This document shows positions 22,034 to 33,229 of a stretch of 64,000 nucleotides of DNA, piece by piece. The DNA lies in NCBI GenBank assembly GCA_963662155.1, contig OY759263.1:2049595-2113594 (forward strand). Direction: 5' to 3'. The position numbers and the translations under genes were made by a program. The notes under the pieces are model-generated. The model was not told the DNA's origin and did not search any database. It was given only the letters and a program-made list of their open reading frames with translations. Position 1 is the first letter of the stretch. Each line of letters opens with the position of its first letter. The DNA is from Lamellibrachia columna (lineage: Eukaryota; Annelida; Polychaeta; Sabellida; Siboglinidae).

Positions 22034-22138
22034 TTTGAATCGAAGAAGCGTATACCAGGCCTTGAGATTCCCACTCTGTTCCTGTCGGGCATGGCCGACA
22101 CACTTATCCCACCCCCCATGATGCAACATCTCTTCCAG
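22034..22138 (+). CDS. ABHD13: ABHD13-like coding exon 5 (catalytic Asp)
   Basis: Acceptor ATGTTTTCAG, donor TTCCAG|GTGAGT at 22139. Residues 253-287, phase 0 at both ends: FESKKRIPGLEIPTLFLSG, MADTLIPPPMMQHLFQ. Asp at about residue 274 (SGMADTLIPP) is the predicted triad acid. The P-T-L-F-L/I-S-G-x-x-D-x-L-I-P-P block is strongly conserved in ABHD13. Confidence 0.95.
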
Positions 22139-22283
22139 GTGAGTCTGCGGGAAATATAGAATCATATTTGGCCTTGGAAGCCATGATCCACTTGTTTACA
22201 CCAGCAATATTAGCACATGTATTACCTTGTTGCATGCACAGTACAAAGTGATCCAACATTGAAGACTAGCTAATGTCTTTATG

Positions 22284-22660
22284 TGGCATATGATTCACAT
22301 GGTGTATGACATATGATTCACATGGTGTATGACATATGATTCACATGGTGTATGACATATGATTCACATGGTGTATGACATATGATTCACATGGTGTATG
22401 ACATATTATTCACATGGTGTATGACATATGATTCACATGGTGTATAACATATGATTCACATGGTGTATAACATATGATTCACATGGTGTATGACATGATT
22501 CACATGGTGTATGACATATGATTCACATGATGTATGACATATGATTCACATGGTGTATGACATATGATTCACATGGTGTATGACATATGATTCACATGGT
22601 GTATGACATATGATTCACATGGTGTATGACATATGATTCACATGGTGTATGACATATGCA
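22284..22660. repeat. 23-bp minisatellite in intron 5, about 16 copies
   Basis: Unit CATATGATTCACATGGTGTA plus TGA, 23 bp, with rare variants (GTATAA, CATATTATTC, one copy lacking CATAT). Every unit carries a CATATG palindrome. Confidence 0.95.
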
Positions 22661-22740
22661 ACATATTATGCTCTGTGGCAAAGTAACATACACTATTGTT
22701 ATTAATATTTACTAAAATATGTAGTAAAGTGTCATATATA

Positions 22741-22850
22741 CAACCACTGGTGATGAGGTTGATGGATACAACAACCACTGGTGATGAGGTTGATGTACAG
22801 TGTATACATCAACCTCATCACAACAAGTGGTTACGTACATCAACCTCGTC
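22741..22850. repeat. Tandem pair and inverted repeat
   Basis: ACAACCACTGGTGATGAGGT occurs twice, 30-31 bp apart. The second copy is followed by its own near-inverse (ACATCAACCTCATCACAACA, then AGTGGTT), so 22775-22834 can fold into an imperfect hairpin around GTACAGTGTATAC. Confidence 0.75.
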
Positions 22851-23288
22851 CAGGGTTGTTTGAGTTAAATCATTTGATTTAAATCATTGATTTAAATTAT
22901 GATAAAATTATTGATTGATGATTTTTTTTTACTTCCGTTTTTTTAATCGCTGATTTATATGAATTTAATACAAATAATTGTTTACAAGCATCGAGATCAA
23001 CAAAGTTTTGTATGTTTTTTAATACAAAACTCAAAGTGCGCACACTTGTGTAGCTGTGTTGACACCAGATAGCCTGACAGTCAAATATTTTATGACATTG
23101 TGTATGTTTGAGCTATTCCCTTTCTGAATGCAGTGAAGCCACACAAACTTGTCTTCCAGAGGAAGTATCTTTTCAACACAGAAGCCCAGAGTTAAAGTCC
23201 ACTTATAGCTTGTGTTAGTTGTTACCAATTCAGTATGTTGACTCAGTTGTTTAATACTGTACCAGTTTGTATTCTGGTTAGAGACTCA
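22851..23288 (-). mobile_element. hAT-like nonautonomous element, partial
   Basis: Begins CAGGGTTGTTTGAGTTAAAT, with repeated GATTTAAATCA motifs. It is homologous, in opposite orientation, to 58560-58965, through the block GCATCGAGATCAACAAAGTT and onward to CTGTACCAGTTTG. The homology stops near 23285, where the 24-bp array starts. The shared reading frame (LPLEDKFVWLH, QKGNSSNIHNVIKY) is present in both copies but is short. The superfamily is inferred only from the CAGGG-type end. Confidence 0.55.
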
Positions 23289-23292
23289 TCAT

Positions 23293-23650
23293 CAATATGT
23301 CCAATATGTCTGTTAGATTACAGTCCAGTATGTCTGTTAGATTACAGTCCAATATGTATGTTAGATTACAGACCAATATGTCTGTTAGATTACAGTCCAA
23401 TATGTCTGTTCGATTACAGTCCAATATGTCTGTTAGATTCCAGTCCAATATGTCTGTTAGATTCCAGTCCAATATGTCTGTTAGATTACAGTCCAATATG
23501 TCTGTTAGATTCCAGTCCAATATGTCTGTTAGATTACAGTCCAATATGTCTGTTAGATTACAGTCCAATATGTCTGTTAGATTACAGTCCAATATGTATG
23601 TTAGATTCCAATCCAATATGTATGTTAGATTACAATCCAGTATGTCTGGG
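23293..23650. repeat. 24-bp minisatellite in intron 5, about 15 copies
   Basis: Unit TATGTCTGTTAGATTACAGT plus CCAA, 24 bp, variants ATTCCAG, TATGTATG, TTCGATT. It starts within a few bases of where homology to the hAT-like element ends. 24 bp is in frame, so 124-157-codon ORFs on both strands are artefacts. Confidence 0.95.
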
Positions 23651-23874
23651 TTCAAAGTACAAGGGAAGTGAAACTGTATCATAATTAACCACACATTTGT
23701 CATGCATTTGCAGTTTGAAACTTTAAAATGAGCTACATTTTCCAAAAACAACTTGTTACCAGGAGAATTCTTAGCAACAACATATCATTGGTTATGTAAC
23801 AACTAGAACAAAGTTCAATTATACAGTTGTCTACAAGAAATGGTACTGTTAATATTCACAAAGATAAATCTAAT

Positions 23875-24097
23875 ACAGTGGGACCTCACTATTACGGTCA
23901 CCCTCAGGACTGAGCCAACATGACCTGAATAGTGAGGTGACCTAAATAGTGAGGTGACCTAAATAGTGAGGTGACCGTATTAGCGGGACTAATGTCCTAT
24001 ACTTTATTGTTATGGAAAGGATTTGGAACTGTCCCAGGGTGATCATAATAGCGAGGTGGCTGTATTACTGAGGTGAGGTAAAGTGAGGTTTAGCTGT
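23875..24097. mobile_element. Short inverted-repeat element (Tigger/mariner-like MITE)
   Basis: Left end CAGTGGGACCTCACTATTAC, right end (reverse complement) CAGCTAAACCTCACTTTACC, both next to TA. About 220 bp, with internal copies of ATAGTGAGGTGACC. CAGTnnnACCTC ends and a TA target fit Tigger/pogo-type MITEs. It lies about 40 bp upstream of exon 6. Confidence 0.6.
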
Positions 24098-24137
24098 ACA
24101 TCACTATAATGACCACTTTACACACTGTGTTTGACAG

Positions 24138-24263
24138 ATGTCTGGAGCTCCACTGAAGCGCATTGCCAAGTTACCAGACGGGACTCACAATGAGACGTGG
24201 CAGTGCGTCGGTTACTACGACGCCATCAACAAGTTCCTGCAAGAGGTCAGCACTGTCAACTGA
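24138..24263 (+). CDS. ABHD13: ABHD13-like coding exon 6 (catalytic His, stop)
   Basis: Acceptor TGTGTTTGACAG. Residues 288-328: MSGAPLKRIAKLPDGTHNET, WQCVGYYDAINKFLQEVSTV, N, then TGA at 24261-24263. His at about residue 304 (PDGTHNETW) is the triad base, completing Ser197-Asp274-His304. The protein ends four residues after the conserved QEV, whereas vertebrate ABHD13 has a longer tail. A possible internal donor, GAG|GTCAGC at 24246, would allow splicing to 30627 instead (see that entry). Confidence 0.93.
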   Translation: MSGAPLKRIAKLPDGTHNETWQCVGYYDAINKFLQEVSTVN

Positions 24264-24966
24264 AGATTTCACAATGTACAGGGTTCGTACGCAGCCTCGA
24301 AATGAACGAGACCGTGTTAGCCAAAATGCAAAACCTTGACAACAAGGCATTCCTTGAAAATGAGAACCTACCATAGTAATTTACAAACTAAAATATAAAA
24401 TACTAAAAAAATACTTAAATATATCTGGTCATTTGGTTTGGAAAATAAATTTTATCTATATAAATTTACTGTGACATGAAAATGTATCTAGTTATGCAAA
24501 ATTATGTGGAAGTTCTCAGAAGCAATGGAAATGCCTTTAGGTTACGAATCCTGGTTTTACTAATGTTTTATGATTTCATGTGCACCATTTTCGTAGGATT
24601 TCAGTTTTGTGAGAGAAAAAAATTAAAATGATAATCTTGCAATTTTATTAAATGTTAATTCATTATAAGTTGTTGAAGAAATGTAAAGTAAGACAAACCT
24701 ACTTAGGGGTGTATTGGGACATACTGGTGGATGGTCGTTTTGTCGTCACCATGCTTTGTAAAAACCAGTTGCTCCAGTGGCACCATCTAATGAATGAAAC
24801 TGGTATTGTAGCACATTGACGTTATTGCGGGTATCACAACTACGCAGTGTAGTGGATAGTGTCTTAATAACCGTGTCATAAACAAACCAATATGGCAGTT
24901 TTGCACATCAGTGAATTCATCGCAGCTAAAGATGATCTCCTGAGGCCTGCCTCCTTTCCATGTGTT
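24264..24966 (+). other. Putative ABHD13 3' untranslated region
   Basis: AT-rich sequence after the stop with AATAAA at 24444-24449, a plausible poly(A) signal, and others further on. The transcript end is not known. No other gene seen. Confidence 0.45.
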
Positions 24967-27900
24967 TAGTCCACTGTTGCGTGCGTAGAGTATTCTCACC
25001 CTGTCTGTCCATCCCAACATCAGTTACACTGTTGCGTGCATAGAGTATTCTCACCCTGTCTGTCCATCCCAACATCAGTTACACTGTTGCGTGCGTAGAG
25101 TATTCTCACCCTGTCTGTCCATCCCAACATCAGTTACACTGTTGCGTGCATAGAGTATTCTCACCCTGTCTGTCCATCCCAACATCAGTTGCACTGTTGC
25201 GTGCATAGAGTATTCTCACCCTGTCTGTCCATCCCAACATCAGTTACACTGTTGCGTGCGTAGAGTATTCTCACCCTGTCTGTCCATCCCAACATCAGTT
25301 ACACTGTTGCGTGCATAGAGTATTCTCACCCTGTCTGTCCATCCCAACATCAGTTGCACTGTTGCGTGCATAGAGTATTCTCACCCTGTCTGTCCATCCC
25401 AACATCAGTTGCACTGTTGCGTGCATAGAGTATTCTCACCCTGTCTGTCCATCCCAACATCAGTTACACTGTTGCGTGCATAGAGTATTCTCACCCTGTC
25501 TGTCCATCCCAACATCAGTTACACTGTTGCGTGCATAGAGTATTCTCACCCTGTCTGTCCATCCCAACATCAGTTACACTGTTGCGTGCATAGAGTATTC
25601 TCACCCTGTCTGTCCATCCCAACATCAGTTACACTGTTGGGTGCGTAGAGTATTCTCACCCTGTCTGTCCATCCCAACATCAGTTACACTGTTGGGTGCG
25701 TAGAGTATTCTCACCCTGTCTGTCCATCCCAACATCAGTTGCACTGTTGCGTGCGTAGAGTATTCTCACCCTGTCTGTCCATCCCAACATCAGTTACACT
25801 GTTGCGTGCATAGAGTATTCTCACCCTGTCTGTCCATCCCAACATCAGTTACACTGTTGCGTGCATAGAGTATTCTCACCCTGTCTGTCCATCCCAACAT
25901 CAGTTGCACTGTTGCGTGCGTAGAGTATTCTCACCCTGTCTGTCCATCCCAACATCAGTTACACTGTTGCGTGCATAGAGTATTCTCACCCTGTCTGTCC
26001 ATCCCAATATCAGTTACACTGTTGCGTGCATAGAGTATTCTCACCCTGTCTGTCCATCCCAACATCAGTTGCACTGTTGCGTGCGTAGAGTATTCTCACC
26101 CTGTCTGTCCATCCCAACATCAGTTACACTGTTGCGTGCATAGAGTATTCTCACCCTGTCTGTCCATCGCAACATCAGTTACACTGTTGCGTGCATAGAG
26201 TATTCTCACCCTGTCTGTCCATCCCAACATCAGTTACACTGTTGCGTGCGTAGAGTATTCTCACCCTGTCTGTCCATCCCAACATCAGTTGTACTGTTGC
26301 GTGCATAGAGTATTCTCACCCTGTCTGTCCATCCCAACATCAGTTGCACTGTTGCGTGCATAGAGTATTCTCACCCTGTCTGTCCATCCCAACATCAGTT
26401 ACACTGTTGCGTGCATAGAGTATTCTCACCCTGTCTGTCCATCCCAACATCAGTTACACTGTTGCGTGCATAGAGTATTCTCACCCTGTCTGTCCATCCC
26501 AACATCAGTTGTACTGTTGCGTGCATAGAGTATTCTCACCCTGTCTGTCCATCCCAACATCAGTTGCACTGTTGCGTGCATAGAGTATTCTCACCCTGTC
26601 TGTCCATCCCAACATCAGTTACACTGTTGCGTGCGTAGAGTATTCTCACCCTGTCTGTCCATCCCAACATCAGTTGTACTGTTGCGTGCATAGAGTATTC
26701 TCACCCTGTCTGTCCATCCCAACATCAGTTGCACTGTTGCGTGCATAGAGTATTCTCACCCTGTCTGTCCATCCCAACATCAGTTACACTGTTGCGTGCA
26801 TAGAGTATTCTCACCCTGTCTGTCCATCCCAACATCAGTTGCACTGTTGCGTGCATAGAGTATTCTCACCCTGTCTGTCCATCCCAACATCAGTTGTACT
26901 GTTGCGTGCATAGAGTATTCTCACCCTGTCTGTCCATCCCAACATCAGTTGCACTGTTGCGTGCATAGAGTATTCTCACCCTGTCTGTCCATCCCAACAT
27001 CAGTTGCACTGTTGCGTGCATAGAGTATTCTCACCCTGTCTGTCCATCCCAACATCAGTTACACTGTTGCGTGCATAGAGTATTCTCACCCTGTCTGTCC
27101 ATCCCAACATCAGTTGCACTGTTGCGTGCATAGAGTATTCTCACCCTGTCTGTCCATCCCAACATCAGTTGCACTGTTGCGTGCGTAGAGTATTCTCACC
27201 CTGTCTGTCCATCCCAACATCAGTTACACTGTTGCGTGCGTAGAGTATTCTCACCCTGTCTGTCCATCCCAACATCAGTTGTACTGTTGCGTGCATAGAG
27301 TATTCTCACCCTGTCTGTCCATCCCAACATCAGTTGCACTGTTGCGTGCATAGAGTATTCTCACCCTGTCTGTCCATCCCAACATCAGTTGCACTGTTGC
27401 GTGCATAGAGTATTCTCACCCTGTCTGTCCATCCCAACATCAGTTGTACTGTTGCGTGCATAGAGTATTCTCACCCTGTCTGTCCATCCCAACATCAGTT
27501 GCACTGTTGCGTGCATAGAGTATTCTCACCCTGTCTGTCCATCCCAACATCAGTTGCACTGTTGCGTGCATAGAGTATTCTCACCCTGTCTGTCCATCCC
27601 AACATCAGTTACACTGTTGCGTGCATAGAGTATTCTCACCCTGTCTGTCCATCCCAACATCAGTTCCACTGTTGCGTGCATAGAGTATTCTCACCCTGTC
27701 TGTCCATCCCAACATCAGTTGCACTGTTGCGTGCATAGAGTATTCTCACCCTGTCTGTCCATCCCAACATCAGTTGCACTGTTGCGTGCATAGAGTATTC
27801 TCACCCTGTCTGTCCATCCCAACATCAGTTACACTGTTGCGTGCATAGAGTATTCTCACCCTGTCTGTCCATCCCAACATCAGTTACACTGTTGCGTGCG

Positions 27901-30582
27901 TAGAGTATTCTCACCCTGTCTGTCCATCCCAACATCAGTTACACTGTTGCATGCATAGAGTATTCTCACCCTGTCTGTCCATCCCAACATCAGTTACACT
28001 GTTGCGTGCGTAGAGTATTCTCACCCTGTCTGTCCATCCCAACATCAGTTACACTGTTGCGTGCATAGAGTATTCTCACCCTGTCTGTCCATCCCAACAT
28101 CAGTTACACTGTTGCGTGCGTAGAGTATTCTCACCCTGTCTGTCCATCCCAACATCAGTTACACTGTTGCGTGCGTAGAGTATTCTCACCCTGTCTGTCC
28201 ATCCCAACATCAGTTACACTGTTGCGTGCTTAGAGTATTCTCACCCTGTCTGTCCATCCCAACATCAGTTACACTGTTGCGTGCGTAGAGTATTCTCACC
28301 CTGTCTGTCCATCCCAACATCAGTTACACTGTTGCATGCATAGAGTATTCTCACCCTGTCTGTCCATCCCAACATCAGTTACACTGTTGCGTGCGTAGAG
28401 TATTCTCACCCTGTCTGTCCATCCCAACATCAGTTACACTGTTGCGTGCGTAGAGTATTCTCACCCTGTCTGTCCATCCCAACATCAGTTACACTGTTGC
28501 GTGCGTAGAGTATTCTCACCCTGTCTGTCCATCCCAACATCAGTTACACTGTTGCATGCGTAGAGTATTCTCACCCTGTCTGTCCATCCCAACATCAGTT
28601 ACACTGTTGCGTGCGTAGAGTATTCTCACCCTGTCTGTCCTTCCCAACATCAGTTACACTGTTGCGTGCGTAGAGTATTCTCACCCTGTCTGTCCATCCC
28701 AACATCAGTTACACTGTTGCGTGCGTAGAGTATTCTCACCCTGTCTGTCCATCGCAACATCAGTTACACTGTTGCGTGCATAGAGTATTCTCACCCTGTC
28801 TGTCCATCCCAACATCAGTTACACTGTTGCGTGCATAGAGTATTCTCACCCTGTCTGTCCATCCCAACATCAGTTGCACTGTTGCGTGCATAGAGTATTC
28901 TCACCCTGTCTGTCCATCCCAACATCAGTTGCACTGTTGCGTGCATAGAGTATTCTCACCCTGTCTGTCCATCCCAACATCAGTTGCACTGTTGCGTGCA
29001 TAGAGTATTCTCACCCTGTCTGTCCATCCCAACATCAGTTGCACTGTTGCGTGCATAGAGTATTCTCACCCTGTCTGTCCATCCCAACATCAGTTGCACT
29101 GTTGCGTGCATAGAGTATTCTCACCCTGTCTGTCCATCCCAACATCAGTTACACTGTTGCGTGCATAGAGTATTCTCACCCTGTCTGTCCATCCCAACAT
29201 CAGTTACACTGTTGCGTGCATAGAGTATTCTCACCCTGTCTGTCCATCCCAACATCAGTTGCACTGTTGCGTGCATAGAGTATTCTCACCCTGTCTGTCC
29301 ATCCCAACATCAGTTGCACTGTTGCGTGCATAGAGTATTCTCACCCTGTCTGTCCATCCCAACATCAGTTGCACTGTTGCGTGCATAGAGTATTCTCACC
29401 CTGTCTGTCCATCCCAACATCAGTTGCACTGTTGCGTGCATAGAGTATTCTCACCCTGTCTGTCCATCCCAACATCAGTTGCACTGTTGCGTGCATAGAG
29501 TATTCTCACCCTGTCTGTCCATCCCAACATCAGTTGCACTGTTGCGTGCATAGAGTATTCTCACCCTGTCTGTCCATCCCAACATCAGTTGCACTGTTGC
29601 GTGCATAGAGTATTCTCACCCTGTCTGTCCATCCCAACATCAGTTGCACTGTTGCGTGCATAGAGTATTCTCACCCTGTCTGTCCATCCCAACATCAGTT
29701 GCACTGTTGCGTGCATAGAGTATTCTCACCCTGTCTGTCCATCCCAACATCAGTTGCACTGTTGCGTGCATAGAGTATTCTCACCCTGTCTGTCCATCCC
29801 AACATCAGTTGCACTGTTGCGTGCATAGAGTATTCTCACCCTGTCTGTCCATCCCAACATCAGTTGTACTGTTGCGTGCATAGAGTATTCTCACCCTGTC
29901 TGTCCATCCCAACATCAGTTGCACTGTTGCGTGCATAGAGTATTCTCACCCTGTCTGTCCATCCCAACATCAGTTACACTGTTGCGTGCGTAGAGTATTC
30001 TCACCCTGTCTGTCCATCCCAACATCAGTTACACTGTTGCGTGCATAGAGTATTCTCACCCTGTCTGTCCATCCCAACATCAGTTGCACTGTTGCGTGCA
30101 TAGAGTATTCTCACCCTGTCTGTCCATCCCAACATCAGTTGCACTGTTGCGTGCATAGAGTATTCTCACCCTGTCTGTCCATCCCAACATCAGTTGCACT
30201 GTTGCGTGCATAGAGTATTCTCACCCTGTCTGTCCATCCCAACATCAGTTGTACTGTTGCGTGCATAGAGTATTCTCACCCTGTCTGTCCATCCCAACAT
30301 CAGTTGCACTGTTGCGTGCATAGAGTATTCTCACCCTGTCTGTACATCCCAACATCAGTTGCACTGTTGCGCGCGTAGAGTATTCTCACCCTGTCTGTCC
30401 ATCCCAACATCAGTTACACTGTTGCGTGCATAGAGTATTCTCACCCTGTCTGTCCATCCCAACATCAGTTACACTGTTGCGTGCATAGAGTATTCTCACC
30501 ATCTGTCCATCCCAACATCAGTTGCACTGTTGCGTGCGTAGAGTATTCTCACCCTGTCTGTCCATCCCAACATCAGTTACAC
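24967..30582. repeat. 55-bp minisatellite, about 102 copies (5.6 kb)
   Basis: Unit of 55 bp (ACACTGTTGCGTGCATAGAG, then TATTCTCACCCTGTCTGTCC, then ATCCCAACATCAGTT), for example at 25026 and 25081. Two sites carry nearly all variation: GTGCATAG/GTGCGTAG and CAGTTACAC/CAGTTGCAC/CAGTTGTAC. Variants are clustered: the GTGCG type dominates about 27890-28750, and long runs of GTGCA plus TTGCAC occupy 28860-29980. This suggests local unit duplication. Rare private changes (TTGGGTG at 25638 and 25693; ATCGCAAC at 26168 and 28753) mark duplicated blocks. No spacers. Confidence 0.98.
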
Positions 30583-30626
30583 GGATGCACTATCTGTTGT
30601 TGACTGGTTTCTGGTTTGTATGCCAG

Positions 30627-30722
30627 GTGGCGCAGTGGAAGATGGGAAGATGTATGATGGAGCCAGTGGCTGCATACAGCGTGAATGCACCTTTCGAAGA
30701 CACTCGTGTCTACTCGCTGTAG
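30627..30722 (+). CDS. Possible alternative terminal exon of the ABHD13-like gene
   Basis: A plausible acceptor (TGGTTTGTATGCCAG) precedes an open 96-bp stretch reading VAQWKMGRCMMEPVAAYSV, NAPFEDTRVYSL, stop at 30720-30722. If exon 6 is spliced at 24245 (GAG|GTCAGC) the join is in phase 0 and gives FLQEVAQWKMG, a 354-residue protein with a longer tail, as in other ABHD13 proteins. The intron would then contain the entire 55-bp array. The donor is weak (C at +3) and I recall no family sequence matching this tail, so this is a hypothesis. Confidence 0.3.
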   Translation: MAQWKMGRCMMEPVAAYSVNAPFEDTRVYSL

Positions 30723-31021
30723 GTGGAGCCACCGCTGGACTATGTTAATATGTGACTGCTGTTACTGGGTCCAAGTATCGGGTCTCACTTACTATTGTTA
30801 AGTTTATATCAAAGATGCATTCTGTCCAGTCACTGAAGTCACTGGATGCAGCCGCACTAGACAGGGACAGCCTAACAGGCCGACTAAGGAACAGATCGAT
30901 CATGAAGGAACCCAGATAGCTATCATTGTAGTATGCAAATGGTTTGTTTTGTTAATTTTATATATTTTTGTAATGATTGTAGCAACATGGTTCCTCTGAG
31001 TGATGTGTATCACAAACCAGT
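30723..31021. other. Unassigned sequence
   Basis: About 300 bp with no gene or repeat recognised. Confidence 0.4.
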
Positions 31022-31203
<182 letters not shown>

Positions 31204-33229
31204 CCTGGGTGGACCAGAACATAACGTATTCCAGAATTCAGTGGAGACATGTTGCTGCAATTATTGCAAGATACAAATAATTAACAATCTTGTAAGCACA
31301 ACTTGAAGTAATAAATGCCTGACATGGGGAGCACCTAATACGTGGCCACTACACTATCCTCGAGACATATTCCATGTTTTAGGGATGTGTCGAAATAGTC
31401 AGCTGCATGGTTACATAACTTCATCAACAGACAGATGGTTCCTGAGGCAGACTAAGGGTTCATTCAAGATGATAAGTCTCATGAAATGCTTATTTATGTT
31501 GTTTGGAATATAAGAGTTAATGTGTCATTTGGTAACAATGTAGCATTTTCTGTAGAAACAGATGTAAAAAATTATCACATTTCCAAAAAATCATGGACTC
31601 CAGCCTGGGTTTCTGTAAAAACATTAGGATTACACTCATACGGTCCCTTACATTTCATTGGTCCTATTGTAAAAGGATTCTTAATTTGACATACACAGGG
31701 TGATGCATGTGATAACAAAGGTTAAGAAGATATCCCATTTGGTGAAGGACGCGCTAATGCTATTTTGGTCACGTTATGAGATTTAGATTTACAGTAATTT
31801 AAAAACATTATAGTTTGCATTCCAATGTTAATATCTATACCCAGGATTAATTGATGCGCATAAATTGTGTTTGTTATTATAGTATGTACATTTCCGGAGA
31901 CATTTAATTCATTTTTATAATTTGCATAAGTAGGTAAAATGTGTCTAACTGACCAGATAGGTCATAAGTGAGACATGTGTTGTTTAGTGCTGCTTCGTCC
32001 TACGACAGTTGGGGCTGATATGATCTCTTTATGGCTTGTTTATGCGTGGTAAATGGAAACGGACAGAAGTGCCAAATATCCTGCTTTGTGAAGAAAATCT
32101 TCTATTTTTGCTGATTTCTTTTTATATCTCCAGCTTTTCTTTCTGTTCTCAAGTAACCTCCACTTGAACCAATTTATTATTGTTTACCATCTTTGAGACA
32201 ACTTGCCAATGTACCATCCTTGAGACAAGTTTCAGGTTTTATGGGTAGATTTGTGTATATGAAGCACGCAATGTGTTCAGGGTATCAAATAACATTGATT
32301 TGGTAATTAAGGGTATATATTTCGACATCTCTCATTTCAAAGGAACTTTAGTTAACATTAATATATGAACAACATTATACTATATCACATATAATATAAC
32401 ATATCGCATATACCTTGTGGAATGTGACTGTGTCCACGCAAAAGGGTATCTTTTTGACAGACGTCTAAAGCGCACGTGGGGGGGTAAGTTAAATCAGTTC
32501 TCATGGATGGTATACTGACAATGTATTGAGTGCCCATTGGGGGTGATTAATTAATTTGTGACCTCATAAATCGTGTCATATTATAACCGGTGTGTGTGAT
32601 CCGCCACCTTCATCCGCCCAATCATCCATGTATATGTGCCAACGGATTTGATGGATGACCTGGACGAGTTTGATAACGGTTAGTAATGTTAGTTACTCGG
32701 AGTAAGCGTGTGTGTGCGTGTGCTTGCGTTGTGCCGCTGTGACATCGACGAGTGCGCCATCTGTTCGATGTTCGTGAACATTTCATGTGATACTTTAATC
32801 GATCGTTGCGAATTTTCAATAAAATTTGATGATTCTTTATTTTATTTGTCTGTGTTTTGTGTGACCACCTCAATGGAGGACCTCAGTGGAGGACCTCGTC
32901 AAAATGACAACTAAAGGAGAGCAGGCAGCGCCAGCAGCAGCGCCGAAGGCAGCGCCGAAGGCAGCGCCATCGCGGCAGCACAGGAACTAGATTTAACAAC
33001 AAGATTGCCATCCAACGCAAAGGCCCAGATGTCTCAAGTCTCAAGTGGTTTACTCCAAACAGCCCAAACTTGGGCTAACGCAGGAGTTTGTGGTGGACTG
33101 TGCGCATGCGCTGTGGGTGGTACATTCGATTAAAAGACTAGTATCATTAATGTTGCTGAAATGGTTTTATCTGATAGTTTTATTTATTTTATGTATAGGA
33201 TGTTTAACGAATTTTTTTAATAGGTTGGT
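31204..33229. other. Unassigned sequence
   Basis: About 2 kb without a recognisable gene. 32903-32989 has a short ORF with Ala/Pro/Lys repeats (AAPKAAPKAAPS) from an imperfect GCAGCGCCGAAG repeat; I cannot tie it to a gene. The sequence near 32580-32990 is less AT-rich than its surroundings. Confidence 0.4.
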
